A stretch of 64,000 nt of DNA from an uncultured Schlesneria sp. (GCA_903904835.1 CAIVEI010000068.1:86363-150362), one strand, 5' to 3'. Positions 47,607 to 57,827 are shown, counted from the stretch's first letter. Made by a program: numbers and translations. The notes: a model not told the origin generated them from the sequence alone.

Positions 47607-48398
47607 ATGATTGACACACTATTTTCTGTTGACGAATCCGTTGTTCTGGTCTCGGGCGGAAGTCGTGGAATTGGTCGAGCCCTGGCCGAAGGTTTTGCTG
47701 AACGAGGTGCCCGCGTCACCATTACGGGACGCGATTATCAATCTCTGCAGCAGACCGCGAGTGAAATCTCAAAAGGAAAGTATCCAGTGGACTACATCGT
47801 TTGTGATGTTGCACAGCCGGACGAAATTCCCCGAATGGTCGACGCGGCGGTGAAAAAGGCTGGCAAGATCGATTGCCTGTTGAACGTCGCTGGAGTCAAT
47901 GTCCGCAAACGCGTCGAACAATATTCAGTTGCAGAATTTGATGGAATTCTCAACATCAATCTTAAAGGAGCGTTCCTCGTCGCACAGGAAGTCGGACGTC
48001 GATTGATCGCTCAAAAGACAGGAGGTTCGATCATTAACATCGACTCACTGAATTCATTTCGTCCGCTCAAGGGAGTTCAGCCGTATGCCATGAGCAAAGC
48101 GGCGATTTCCGCAATGACGCGTGGCATGGCAATGGAATGGGGTGAACATCAAATCCGCGTGAACGCCATTGCGCCCGGGTTCATTTTGACCGACCTCACG
48201 AAGAAGCTTTGGTCCGATCCGAAGATGCAGGAATGGAACGACGCGAACTGTCCATTGAAACGTCTGGGCCAAACCGAAGATCTGATCGGCACCGCGATTT
48301 TCCTGGCAAGCGACGCTGCCAAATTTCTGACAGGTCAGGTGATTTACGTCGACGGAGGAATTACTTGCGGGATGCAATGGCCGATCCCTCTTTCGTAA
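47607..48398 (+). CDS. SDR-family NAD(P)-dependent oxidoreductase
   Basis: A 263-residue short-chain dehydrogenase. The cofactor loop SGGSRGIGRALAEGF is at about 17-31, NVAGVNV at about 92-98, the catalytic Ser in NIDSLNSF, and Tyr/Lys in YAMSKAA at about 159-165. PGFILTDLT and the YVDGGIT end are typical. Sequence character is close to gluconate 5-dehydrogenase/2-deoxy-gluconate dehydrogenases, so a sugar or sugar-acid substrate is likely (inference). GGAG lies upstream of the ATG. It is divergent from the beta-helix gene, so sugar handling is a possible common theme. Confidence 0.92.
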   Translation: MIDTLFSVDESVVLVSGGSRGIGRALAEGFAERGARVTITGRDYQSLQQTASEISKGKYPVDYIVCDVAQPDEIPRMVDAAVKKAGKIDCLLNVAGVNVRKRVEQYSVAEFDGILNINLKGAFLVAQEVGRRLIAQKTGGSIINIDSLNSFRPLKGVQPYAMSKAAISAMTRGMAMEWGEHQIRVNAIAPGFILTDLTKKLWSDPKMQEWNDANCPLKRLGQTEDLIGTAIFLASDAAKFLTGQVIYVDGGITCGMQWPIPLS

Positions 48399-48531
48399 AG
48401 GTAACGAGTGATGACGGGCTGAAGCGGTTAAGGACGAGGGAGATTGTCCATCACGATTCAAGCCTGTTTAACTTCGATCACCCTTGCCGGATTTCGACTT
48501 CACGAGCTCAGCAACCTTCACACGGTTTCGA

Positions 48532-49446
48532 TCAGGGCGAGGAATGTGGTGCGGGAACACCAGGGCGCTTTCGGGCTTGCTTAGGCGTCGCTGCTGTTTG
48601 TTTGGGCGTGATCCCACCCGACTTGAGCACTTTTCGTTTGCGTTTCTGAGAGGTCGTATCCAAGTGCGAACCGGACTCCGAAATGCCGACCGGTTCTGAT
48701 GAGTCTTCATCGGGCTCTTCAGTCGTAATCTCCGTCCCTTCGATCTCTCCTTTCGCATCGTATTTTGTGACGATGGTTTTGGTCGGGACCGGGTCGCGTT
48801 CGCTTGTGGAGAGTTGCAACACGGTCATCGTAAATCGGGAGAGCCCGTCAACCCCGTCTGGAAGTACCCAGACATAGGTTTTTTGGTAGTGAGCAACGTA
48901 GCACGCGTCAGCGGGAACATCCGATTTACAGCCGAAAAAAAACCAACCCGTAGGAATGGCACAATCGAGTTGTTCAGGTTCACTGGGAATAAAACCTTCC
49001 AGTGTCTTGATGCAATCGTCACAATTGGAGCACTGTGGCCCTCCGACCAGAATCTGGAATGCGCATCGAATGCGGCGAACTTTTTCGATGTCTGTCACGG
49101 GTGTCATTGTCCAGTTTTCGGTCAGATTGTGGGTGACATTGGGATTAACGATCATATTGAAAATCGGAAAACCGCCAATTTGCTGGAATGAACCAATGGT
49201 AGGTGTATAGGTTCCTACCCCGCCGAAGCTTCCCTGGTCTGAGACGAGTACGTTGCCGCTGTTCACAACAGCCACGGACGGCAATGTTGAAGAATTACAG
49301 ACAAACCGTGCAACGTTTTCGAGCACCTGGTGATAGTTCAAATCGGCAAGAGTAGCCGCCGTTTGCTGAGTATGGTCCTGCAAAGCGAGGTGTGTTCGGC
49401 AGCCCGAAAGGACGACGAGAATCAGCAATGGGATCGCCAGACGCAT
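48532..49446 (-). CDS. Putative lipoprotein, family not recognised
   Basis: A 304-residue protein. The ATG at 49446 (GAGG upstream) starts a type II signal peptide with lipobox LSGC (MRLAIPLLILVVLSGC, Cys16), so it should be lipid-anchored. The body has Cys pairs (CSNCDDC, then SEPEQLDCAIP) that could form disulfides, and ends in a Lys/Arg-rich and Pro-rich tail. No known domain was recognised. It faces the SDR gene from the opposite strand. I give no function. Confidence 0.75.
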   Translation of the reverse strand: MRLAIPLLILVVLSGCRTHLALQDHTQQTAATLADLNYHQVLENVARFVCNSSTLPSVAVVNSGNVLVSDQGSFGGVGTYTPTIGSFQQIGGFPIFNMIVNPNVTHNLTENWTMTPVTDIEKVRRIRCAFQILVGGPQCSNCDDCIKTLEGFIPSEPEQLDCAIPTGWFFFGCKSDVPADACYVAHYQKTYVWVLPDGVDGLSRFTMTVLQLSTSERDPVPTKTIVTKYDAKGEIEGTEITTEEPDEDSSEPVGISESGSHLDTTSQKRKRKVLKSGGITPKQTAATPKQARKRPGVPAPHSSP

Positions 49447-50191
49447 CCCGCATCCTCGACGAAAATTCGTAAATGGCCCGGTGGTAAAAGTGCGCAACCG
49501 GCAAATGGGAGTCGGACTTTATCGGTAATATCGGTTACGCCGGGTTTGCACCTTGAGCATTTGGGGACGAATGGCACAAACATAAGAATTGCGGTTGCTT
49601 CAATTCACGTGAAATCGTTAGCAGTGAAAACGTTACGTTTGATTCCAAGTTGGAATTTCAATCAACATGAGTGAAGGAATTTCGCATTTGTAAGACTTCG
49701 TTTCAAGTTGGCTGATGCGAACGTATTGGCGCATATTTTCGTGCCAACATCTCGATTTTAGGCTTTTTTGGGAACTTGTTGGCCGGATTATTCGTCAAAT
49801 TGCGGTAGAATCAAATCGCCTCAACTGGACTTTTCTCAGTCGATCGCGAACCGAAAGAAACCTCTTCGAAAGGACAAGTTGAATCGATGGCCTTTTTTCT
49901 TTCCTCCTTCCTGGACGGTATAATTGGCACTCAATCGGCAATTGTCCTTTGATTGATCCCTTTCTTCTGGTTGACTTTGCTGCAATTCGTAAGTATCTCT
50001 TGATCTGGTTTGTTGTTTATAATCGGTGCGAGTTCTGCGCTCACCCGTTCCGTCGCTTCTTCAACCGTTTGCGTTCGTGTCAGTCCATTGAAAATCATTT
50101 CCCCCTCGAACTTGAAACGTCGCGTTAATACGTGCCGGTTGGGGTGGGTTAAACAAAATATCGTTCGTCCCCCTGTGAGAAAGATTCAATC
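49447..50191. other. 745-nt divergent gap upstream of the pilM-like cluster
   Basis: No open frame here shows a family signature. Two TATAAT sequences (49919-49924 and 50018-50023) are candidate -10 boxes for the PilM operon, but neither has a good -35 at 16-18 nt. T- and C-rich runs near 49890-49910 are unusual. The region is long for this genome segment and may carry regulation of both the lipoprotein and pilus genes. Confidence 0.35.
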
Positions 50192-52447
50192 ATGGCAGAA
50201 ACTCAGGCAGCTTGGGGAATTGAAATCGGTCAGGCTGGGCTGAAGGCGATTAAGTTACGTTACGCCGAAGCGGCTCAACAGGTTGTTGCGGTGGCATTTG
50301 ATTACGTGCCACACGCGAAACTGCTCAACCAACCTGATGCCGTTCCCGACGAATTGATCCGCCAGGCTCTTGATACATTCTTGTCTCGGAACCCGATCGG
50401 CACTGATCTAGTGGCGATCAGCCTTCCAGGGCAGAATGCTTTGGCGAAATTCATCCAGTTACCTCCTGTGGAACAAAGCAAAGTTGCCGAAATCGTGAAA
50501 TACGAAGCTCGGCAGCAGATTCCGTTTCCTCTGGAAGAGGTCATCTGGGACTTTCAGGCCTTGGGTGGCGGGATCGAAGAAAGCGGTTATCTACTGGATG
50601 GCGAAGTTGGTTTATTCGCCATGAAACGCGAACAAGTTCAACATCATCTGCAACCGTTTATTAACAAGAAAGTGGAAGTCGAACTGATCCAGATCGCTCC
50701 ACTGTCACTTTACAATTTTCTGTGCTACGACCGACTTGGTTATCGCAAGAATCAGCCACGAGAAGCGAGCGAAGATTATTCGGTTGTCGTCGACATGGGT
50801 TCCGACGCGACGACATTGATGGTCACAAACGGAAAGAAGATCTGGATCCGTAATATGCCTGTGGGTGGAAACCATTTCACCAGGGCACTGACGAAAGAAA
50901 TGAAGCTGACGTTTGCCAAGGCCGAGCACCTGAAGTGTAACGCGACGAAGTCACCCGATCCGCGAGCGGTATTTCAAGCGTTGCGACCTGTATTCAACGA
51001 TTATGTTGCAGAAATTCAGCGGTCGATTGGATTCTTCTCCAGCGTCAACCGTAGCGCCAAGATATCTCGGCTGGTCGGGGTTGGAAATGGGTTCCGGCTG
51101 GCTGGCTTGCAAAAATTCCTGCAACAGAATCTTCAATATGATGTCGAACGCGTGGATACTTTCCAGGCCTTGGTGGGGGACAACGTGCTGAATGCACCGC
51201 TGTTCCAGGATAATCTGCTGACGTTCTGTGTACCGTACGGACTGGCGCTTCAATGTCTGAAGTTAACCGACATTCATACAACTCTTTTGCCTCCCGAAAT
51301 CGCCATCGCCCGCAAGATTCGTCGCAAGAAGCCCTGGGCCGTAGCGACAGCAGCGACGTTATTGCTGGGGTTGGCGACATCCGCAGCCGGGTTTGGAAAC
51401 GTTTTACAGTCGGTCAGTTCATCTCGATTTGGGGAGGCGGAAGCCGAAGCAGAAAAGATCGCGGGCGAAGCCAAGAAGCTGACTGCGGATTATGCCAGCC
51501 AGGAAGGTAAGAACAAAACGCTAAAGGACTCAGGACTACTTCTCGTCAACGCGTTGGATCGACGGGAAAATTGGCTGGAAGTTTATAAGGCGATCGACGA
51601 ATGCCTGCCGCGTGACACGGATAATCGGCTGGATGAAAGCGAACTGGCCAAGCTGGATCGGATTTCAATTCGTAGTATCACGACGAAGGGCTATTCCAAC
51701 CTGGGCGACTGGTTTAACGAAGCAGATATTGCTCGGGCCGATGGTCCTGCAAAACTCTACTCCCGTGAAGATAAAGACCCCGAACAGGTTGCAAAATTCC
51801 CAGATAAGATCAACAAGCCCGAATACGAAATTAACGACCGATCGGTGGCTCCGAGTGGTGCCGGTTTTGTTTTCACGTTACACGGTGTGCATTATCACCA
51901 CGAGGAAAAGAACCCCAAGGGCAAAGGGGCGACTTACGTTGATGAAAAGTTCCTCAAGAATCTTCAAAGCTGGACGGTCAAGCGAGAAGATGCATCCGGC
52001 GGTCCGCCGATTGAAACGCCGGTGAGGCTAATTGGAATTACTCACGCGACATTGCCTGAAGCAACGGCATCGACCCCAATCCCGTTTTATCCGGGTCGAA
52101 AACCGGGGTCAGTATCCGGCCGACCCACGATTGGCCTTGGTGGCATGGCGTCTCCCTTAGGAGGTGGTGCCAACCCCGGTTATACGCCTCCTGGATTTTC
52201 CAGTGGGTCATCCGGTTTTCCTGGTGGCTCAGGTTTACCATCGGGAGGTCCACGACCCACGAGTTCGGGTGAAGACGGACCAGACAAACCGATCATCCTT
52301 CAACGGACGGTCTTTAAAGTCGTGTTTGCATGGAAGCCAACTCCATTGGCGGAACGAAAGCCATGGCCGGTAGAACAAACCCAGCCGGGTACTGCTGCGC
52401 CAGATGGCGCAGTCGCTCCCAACGCGACACCCGGTGCTGCTCACTGA
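50192..52447 (+). CDS. PilM-PilN fusion-type pilus inner-membrane protein
   Basis: A 751-residue protein. Residues 1-360 are an actin-like PilM: AWGIEIGQAGLKAIKLRYAE, phosphate loop VVDMGSDATTLMV at 199-211, and GVGNGFRLAGLQKFL at 296-310. At 365-370 comes LLPPEI, the PilN opening, then RKIRRKKPW and a membrane span at about 382-402. Residues 405-620 are periplasmic, with a coiled segment. The C-terminus (625-751) is Gly/Pro-rich. In other bacteria PilM and PilN are separate proteins joined by a short PilN tail, so here they appear fused. The two following genes supply single-span partners. It should form the type IV pilus/type II secretion-like inner-membrane platform. Confidence 0.85.
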   Translation: MAETQAAWGIEIGQAGLKAIKLRYAEAAQQVVAVAFDYVPHAKLLNQPDAVPDELIRQALDTFLSRNPIGTDLVAISLPGQNALAKFIQLPPVEQSKVAEIVKYEARQQIPFPLEEVIWDFQALGGGIEESGYLLDGEVGLFAMKREQVQHHLQPFINKKVEVELIQIAPLSLYNFLCYDRLGYRKNQPREASEDYSVVVDMGSDATTLMVTNGKKIWIRNMPVGGNHFTRALTKEMKLTFAKAEHLKCNATKSPDPRAVFQALRPVFNDYVAEIQRSIGFFSSVNRSAKISRLVGVGNGFRLAGLQKFLQQNLQYDVERVDTFQALVGDNVLNAPLFQDNLLTFCVPYGLALQCLKLTDIHTTLLPPEIAIARKIRRKKPWAVATAATLLLGLATSAAGFGNVLQSVSSSRFGEAEAEAEKIAGEAKKLTADYASQEGKNKTLKDSGLLLVNALDRRENWLEVYKAIDECLPRDTDNRLDESELAKLDRISIRSITTKGYSNLGDWFNEADIARADGPAKLYSREDKDPEQVAKFPDKINKPEYEINDRSVAPSGAGFVFTLHGVHYHHEEKNPKGKGATYVDEKFLKNLQSWTVKREDASGGPPIETPVRLIGITHATLPEATASTPIPFYPGRKPGSVSGRPTIGLGGMASPLGGGANPGYTPPGFSSGSSGFPGGSGLPSGGPRPTSSGEDGPDKPIILQRTVFKVVFAWKPTPLAERKPWPVEQTQPGTAAPDGAVAPNATPGAAH

Positions 52448-52525
52448 TGCCCGTAGCCGCAAACACGATTTAACCCAAATATCGCCAGCCAGTCAAATTG
52501 AAGAATTTTCCGAAAAGGTCAGATC

Positions 52526-54208
52526 ATGCAAGCCCTCGAACCCGTCCTGAAACAGAAGTTTTGGATTCTGCTGGGTATGGGAATCCTGATGACGTTCATC
52601 GGTTGGTGGATGGCCACTGGTACGATCGCTCAGGCGATCACCGAGCGGAAAACGAAAATCGAAGCAGCCGAAGGGAGTATTCCTAAGGGAGATATTCCGA
52701 ACGATAATTGGACGAAGCGGCTGTCCGAAGTCAATGAAAAGCAGGATTCGTCGATCAAACAAACGCAACTCGGTTTGTGGAAGCGCCAACTCGAACGGAT
52801 GGAATTACCACAAGGCTTGGCAAAGGTCGAATACCAGGGGACTTTTCAGAACGCTGACCGCGAACTGTTTCGCGATGCCTATGCAGACGAAGTTCGTAAG
52901 GTCTGGAAGATGCTGAACCCGATGGACGTCGATGGGACCGGTGTTGTCAAATTCTCGCTGAACCAGATGTTCAAAGTGATGAATCAAAAACCTTGGATCG
53001 TGGCACCGCCAAAATCGGAAATCATCTGGGATGTGATGGAAGACCTTTGGCTATTAGAAGGCCTGTTCCAATCGATCGCAGAAGTCAACGGAGGCCCCCA
53101 AGCGAATCGAACAGAGGCCGTCATCCATCAGATCGACAAACTCGAACTTCGCGGCGGTGGCGATAAGTCTGCCTCAGGCTCTTCAGGTGGTGCTGGCGGA
53201 GGTAGCGATATTGGAATGGGTATGGGCCTGGGAATGGGTATGGGATCAGGTATGGGTATGGGATCGGGTGGACCGCCGAGAGGTTACCCTGGAAGCGAAA
53301 TGCCGGGTGTGGGCGGTGCGGCTAGCCTCCCGGTCGTGTCGGCGGAATTTGATCCAAAAGAAGAGTTTGGAGATGACGGCAGTGGATCGGGAGGCGGTTT
53401 TGGCGGTGGCGCTCCGAATATGGGTTCGTTTACCTTGGGGGGTGGCGGCGGAGGTACTGACGCAGCAGCTGAAAAAGCTGTAAAGCGTTATGTGAGTAAC
53501 GAAGACAGATTGCCTTATAAAACTCGAGGGTTTTATTTGTCAGTAAAAATGGACCATCGAAGAATCCCTCAGTTTCTTGCCGAGCTTACTGCAAACGACA
53601 AATCCGTTTGGCCCGTCGAAATTCTTCGCGTTCAGATGTCGCGTCTTCACGAAGACGACAGTACCAGTTCCTTTGCGCCCAGCGGTGGGGCACCAGATTA
53701 CGGCAGCCGAATGCCACCTGGTCAAGGTTCCATAGGACTTGGTGGCGTCCCGACCCTCCCAGGTAACGGCGATGATGGTTTGTCTGGTTTCGCCGAATCC
53801 CTCTCCGGTCCAGCAGCCGGCTCAGCAGCAACTTTTTTACAGCAAAAGGCAGCAGCGGATTTATTGGATATTGCCTTAAGAGACCCCTACATGGCACAAG
53901 TGACCGTATGCGGCGTTTTCTCAATGTATCGCAAGGTTGAACTACCGAAGGTTGAACCGGCAGCTGAACCCAAACCAGCAACGCCAACTCCTGAAGCGAC
54001 TGAAGAAACGTCAGGCCCCGAATCCAAGGGAGCCGTCGCGGCCGACGAGAAAACCGGCACCGAAACTGAGCCAAAAGAGTCGGTGGAACAAGTGACTGCC
54101 CCAGCAATGGAAGGGGACGAGCCTGCTGCGTCTGAACCGGCAAGCGAATTCGGAGAACGATCCGAATCTCCGCCAGCCAAAGCCACGAATGAGAACAACG
54201 AGAAGTAG
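52526..54208 (+). CDS. PilO-like single-span protein with Gly/Met linker
   Basis: A 560-residue protein. A membrane span at about 12-30 (FWILLGMGILMTFIGWWMA) is followed by a charged helix. Residues 210-310 are a Gly/Met/Ser-rich linker made by hexanucleotide repeats. About 330-380 reads RGFYLSVKMDHRRIPQFLAE, then VEILRVQMSRL, a ferredoxin-like fold as in PilO. The C-terminal 90 residues are Glu/Pro/Ala-rich. It lies 78 nt after the PilM-PilN gene. The PilO identity is an inference from topology, order and the ferredoxin-like segment; sequence similarity is weak. Confidence 0.7.
   Translation: MQALEPVLKQKFWILLGMGILMTFIGWWMATGTIAQAITERKTKIEAAEGSIPKGDIPNDNWTKRLSEVNEKQDSSIKQTQLGLWKRQLERMELPQGLAKVEYQGTFQNADRELFRDAYADEVRKVWKMLNPMDVDGTGVVKFSLNQMFKVMNQKPWIVAPPKSEIIWDVMEDLWLLEGLFQSIAEVNGGPQANRTEAVIHQIDKLELRGGGDKSASGSSGGAGGGSDIGMGMGLGMGMGSGMGMGSGGPPRGYPGSEMPGVGGAASLPVVSAEFDPKEEFGDDGSGSGGGFGGGAPNMGSFTLGGGGGGTDAAAEKAVKRYVSNEDRLPYKTRGFYLSVKMDHRRIPQFLAELTANDKSVWPVEILRVQMSRLHEDDSTSSFAPSGGAPDYGSRMPPGQGSIGLGGVPTLPGNGDDGLSGFAESLSGPAAGSAATFLQQKAAADLLDIALRDPYMAQVTVCGVFSMYRKVELPKVEPAAEPKPATPTPEATEETSGPESKGAVAADEKTGTETEPKESVEQVTAPAMEGDEPAASEPASEFGERSESPPAKATNENNEK
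53212..53270 (+). repeat. In-frame GGTATG hexanucleotide repeat
   Basis: Ten or so copies of GG(T/A)ATG and GG(C/A)(C/T)(T/C)(G/A) variants encode a Gly-Met alternation in the PilO-like protein. Because the unit is 6 bp, gain or loss of units changes linker length without frameshift. Confidence 0.7.
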
Positions 54209-54278
54209 TGCTGCTTTAGGATGAGTTGATTTCCAGTCCGCAATTTCTCTGCCGTCTGAAAGACGGAGGACACTGATT

Positions 54279-56702
54279 ATGAAAAAGCTGAACATCAAAG
54301 CATTGTTGATCGACCACGTCGAAAAAATCGTCTTTGGTTTGTTTGCGTTAATTGTTTTGGGAGTCCTATTGGGCGGTACGACCTGGGCTCGTTACGCGAA
54401 AACCCCGGATGAGATTAAACGAAGCGTGGCCAACGTTCGGGCAAAGATTGCCGCCAACAGTGTTTGGCCAAAAGAAAAAGAATCTTCGTTCATGATTGTC
54501 GATTTCACTGAAAAAGCGAGAACGTTGTTCTCAATGCCTTCGCTTGTTCGTTACGACTTCTCGCAATGGCTGTTTCATCCGCTTTACCGAAAGAACGAAC
54601 CAAAGCGAGAGCCAGTTTACGAAGCCGTTCAAAACCTGATTGCCAAAGCCGCATTGGTACCACTCAGCGTACTTTCCGAAGAGGCTCGGCAAATGATGGA
54701 ATCGCAACCTGCGGAAAGTGACGGAGTCGCAGCGACTGCCGAGATGCCTGCTGGTAACGACGAATTTGAAGTTCGCACCAACGCTGCCGGAAACAACCGC
54801 CGTCCCAATGACGGACTCCCTGTTGGTCGGATGCCTGGTGGTCCTGGCGGAGGTCACGGAGCGTCAACGCCAAAGAATTCAGGTGGCGCCAAACCTGGTG
54901 CGCCGTCAGGTGGACATGCGAGCGGAAATAAAGGTGGTCGTCCTGGAATGCTTGGTCTGCCCGCCAATGCAGGAGAAACGCCGGGAGCCTTGGGAATGGC
55001 CGGTCCCGGAATGCCTGGCATGATGCCCGGTATGCCTGGCACGATGGGTTCCGGCATGAACATGGGGCCTACCGCAGGTGCAACCGCTCGTGGAGTCCGA
55101 ATGATCGCAGTTCGGGGAGTGTTCCCTGTTCGAAAACAAATTGAAAACTATCGAAATGCCCTGCACGTCACGCAAGCCGAAGCAGAAGACATGCTGGAAA
55201 TTACGGACTTCATTCTCGAACGTCAGTCTGCACAGGCGGGTGCCGATCCCTGGAAGGACAGCAAGTGGGTTACCGTGGATATCCAAAGTGCGCTTGATGT
55301 CCTCAATGAATGTTCAGACCTCGATTTCGAAGATCCAGTTCCGACAGCGATCCGTGATGCAGTGATCACCATGGATCTGCCTCTCAACTTGCTTGGCTTA
55401 TGGAAAGATTATGCGACGCATCCTCGTATCAAAGATGAAGAACTGAGCCCGGAAGCGATGGAAGCGGAAAATAAATTGCTGGAAACGCTTACCGACACTG
55501 TCGATGGCACCAAACTTGGTGAAGCACCTCCGGCACGTCGTAAGGGGCTGGCTGTGGCTCAGCGAGATTTCAAAGGTCTCGTGAACCAGGTGAAATCCAA
55601 CCCAGAAGGTCGAAACATGATGGACGACATGATGAAAAAAATGAGCATGGCGTCCTCTGGTATGCCTGGTATGCCAAGGATGCCTGGAATGGGTGCCTCA
55701 GCAGGGCCTGCAATGCAGGGTTCGATGATGATGGGTGGTGCCATGCGCGGTGTGACGGCCATTGACCGTCTGGTAGCAAGAAAGAAGTTTCTATTGTTCC
55801 GCTACTTCGACTTCGACGTGGAATCTGGAATGGCCTACCGATATCGCGTTCGCCTGAAACTGCGAAACCCCAATTTCGATTTGCCTGCAGAAGAGCTTGC
55901 AGGAGCCGATATGGAAATTTCCAAAGGAGAAGAACGAGAGACACCCTGGAGCAATACTTCGAATCCAGACTACGTTCGTGCAACCTCGAACTATTTTTTG
56001 AAAGATGTTGAACGCGAGCCCTATCTCGAAGACAGAGTAAAGGCCACCACCCGACCCGTCGCCGCATTGTCGATGTACGACTGGGATACAAAACTCGGAG
56101 CCGTCTTCAGTGATGTCCTGAGTCTTACCGCGATCGGTGGTTTTATCAGCGAAGTGAAAAAAGGAACGATGGTTCCCGATCTGGTTGCTGGAACTCTCGA
56201 AAAAGGGGAACACACTTTTGTCACGCAAGATGCGCTGATCGATGTTGAGTCCGACGTTGACGTGTCGCCAGATCAGCATCCTGATCTCAAGCTCACCGCA
56301 GAAAAAGGGCACATCACGGCGAAACTGGGGCTGCTGGAAGAAGCACTCGTTGTCACGGGTCGCGGCGAATTGAGAACATTGGGAAACCCCATCGGTGATG
56401 CTGAAAAGGACGACTTGAAATACTGGAAACAACGCGAAGAATTTGAACATAAGATTATCAAAGCAAGAGAGACTTCGACGACTAGAGGTCTCGCAGGCAC
56501 GATGGGAGCAATGGGCGCAGACGGCGTGCCCGTTAGTCCGATGAAAAACCCACGGAGAGGACGCCGAGGAGGAATGCCTGCAAGCAGCAGCATGCCACCT
56601 TCCAGCGGGGGGAGTATGATGCCGGGGATGGGGTTGCCACCCAGCGGAGGATCATCAGGTGGCATGCCACCGTCAAGTCGAGGGGGTCCTCGGGGGAGAT
56701 GA
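54279..56702 (+). CDS. Large single-span protein of the pilus-type cluster
   Basis: An 807-residue protein. A membrane span is at about 15-35 (VEKIVFGLFALIVLGVLLGG), after a short cytoplasmic N-terminus. Three Gly/Pro/Met-rich linkers (about 180-270, 455-490 and 760-807, GMPGMMPGMPG type) separate beta-rich segments. The segment at 270-340 begins ARGVRMIAVRGVFPVRKQIE, and that at 495-560 is FRYFDFDVESGMAYRYRVRL. It lies 70 nt after the PilO-like gene on the same strand. I do not recognise a family; position suggests a PilP-like or scaffold role in the same platform (inference). Confidence 0.75.
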   Translation: MKKLNIKALLIDHVEKIVFGLFALIVLGVLLGGTTWARYAKTPDEIKRSVANVRAKIAANSVWPKEKESSFMIVDFTEKARTLFSMPSLVRYDFSQWLFHPLYRKNEPKREPVYEAVQNLIAKAALVPLSVLSEEARQMMESQPAESDGVAATAEMPAGNDEFEVRTNAAGNNRRPNDGLPVGRMPGGPGGGHGASTPKNSGGAKPGAPSGGHASGNKGGRPGMLGLPANAGETPGALGMAGPGMPGMMPGMPGTMGSGMNMGPTAGATARGVRMIAVRGVFPVRKQIENYRNALHVTQAEAEDMLEITDFILERQSAQAGADPWKDSKWVTVDIQSALDVLNECSDLDFEDPVPTAIRDAVITMDLPLNLLGLWKDYATHPRIKDEELSPEAMEAENKLLETLTDTVDGTKLGEAPPARRKGLAVAQRDFKGLVNQVKSNPEGRNMMDDMMKKMSMASSGMPGMPRMPGMGASAGPAMQGSMMMGGAMRGVTAIDRLVARKKFLLFRYFDFDVESGMAYRYRVRLKLRNPNFDLPAEELAGADMEISKGEERETPWSNTSNPDYVRATSNYFLKDVEREPYLEDRVKATTRPVAALSMYDWDTKLGAVFSDVLSLTAIGGFISEVKKGTMVPDLVAGTLEKGEHTFVTQDALIDVESDVDVSPDQHPDLKLTAEKGHITAKLGLLEEALVVTGRGELRTLGNPIGDAEKDDLKYWKQREEFEHKIIKARETSTTRGLAGTMGAMGADGVPVSPMKNPRRGRRGGMPASSSMPPSSGGSMMPGMGLPPSGGSSGGMPPSSRGGPRGR

Positions 56703-56707
56703 TCCTC

Positions 56708-57685
56708 TTAGAATTCAATCTCGAAGGTTTGCTTTTCTTTCAGGATTTTAGACTCAACCCGAACCGTGTCGCGTATCAGCCTCGCGGCGCCGGGTACGAA
56801 AATCCGCATTCGAACAGCCCCTTCCTCAACGTCTAATGTTTCGTTCGTTTTGAATCGGATGGCTTGGCGGTATCCATCGGTTCCGATGACATTACCCGAG
56901 ACATCCGAGCCCCGATATTTCGTGATGTTTTTTGGCAAGCGAATCTGAATGACGATAAAGTAGTCCTCGCCCGGTTTTGGATCGCGTGGATCGGGCCAGG
57001 CGCTGAAGCTTCCTTTCGTCTGGGCGTGTCCGGGGACCTTCGGACCAGCAACTCCCATCCCGCTGCCGTCTCCAGATTCACCTTGTCCGTGGCCATTCCC
57101 GCCACCAAGACCGCCGACCCGCATTGATTCGGCGACGATGCCATGTGGTCCAATCGAATCGAGCGCCTCAGAAACATTGGTCATCTGCAAAGGAGCCGAC
57201 TCACCCGCATCAATGTCGCCCGGCATATCGGTTTCGATGACCGTATCACTGACTTCATCGGAATTCCCAGCCGTACCCCAAAGGCTCACTTCATCGAGTT
57301 TGCGTGCTTGACCGACAAATAAAAATGCGAGAATTAATAACGCCAGCGTATGGACCAACAAAGAAACGCCAATTCCAATCATTCCCTGATTTGAAATCCA
57401 GCGTTTCATCCGCCCGTGCATCGTCGACGGGACTTCTGCCGGTACCGCACTAACGGTGATAATCGGTTTGGGAACTTTTCGCTTTGAGATTGGAGGTATC
57501 GGTGGGGTCAAACTTTGGGCCGGTCCAGCAGGCGACTTCTCTTCCGATGCAGTCGCAACTTCGGCAGGTCGTTCGCGACGAGCCGCAAGCCATGCTGGAA
57601 CCTCGGCATTCGGATCAACCGGAGTTTGAGCCGCGTCCCGAAGGTCTTGAGGAGCTTGATTCGTTTCACCGATCGCGGCCGGCAT
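56708..57685 (-). CDS. Single-span protein with Pro-rich cytoplasmic domain
   Basis: A 325-residue protein, ATG at 57685. A Pro/Ala-rich N-terminus (1-95) is followed by a membrane span at about 102-124 (MIGIGVSLLVHTLALLILAF), then an acidic and Gly-rich stretch (HGQGESGDGSGMG), and a C-terminal beta domain (about 245-325: DYFIVIQIRLPKNITKYRG, then RMRIFVPGAARLI). The layout recalls TonB/GspC-like adapters, but no motif decides it. It is convergent with the pilus cluster, with only 5 nt between the stops. Function unknown. Confidence 0.7.
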   Translation of the reverse strand: MPAAIGETNQAPQDLRDAAQTPVDPNAEVPAWLAARRERPAEVATASEEKSPAGPAQSLTPPIPPISKRKVPKPIITVSAVPAEVPSTMHGRMKRWISNQGMIGIGVSLLVHTLALLILAFLFVGQARKLDEVSLWGTAGNSDEVSDTVIETDMPGDIDAGESAPLQMTNVSEALDSIGPHGIVAESMRVGGLGGGNGHGQGESGDGSGMGVAGPKVPGHAQTKGSFSAWPDPRDPKPGEDYFIVIQIRLPKNITKYRGSDVSGNVIGTDGYRQAIRFKTNETLDVEEGAVRMRIFVPGAARLIRDTVRVESKILKEKQTFEIEF

Positions 57686-57827
57686 GATCGCTGCCTTGAG
57701 GAAAAAGTTCTTAAGTGTCAAAGTCGTTACTGACGGACGAATCGACAAGGAAAGACTAAGCCATCGAATTATACATCGTCCTCAACGGTTTCGTGACATA
57801 AAAATTTGATTTCCAGAACGGATACCC

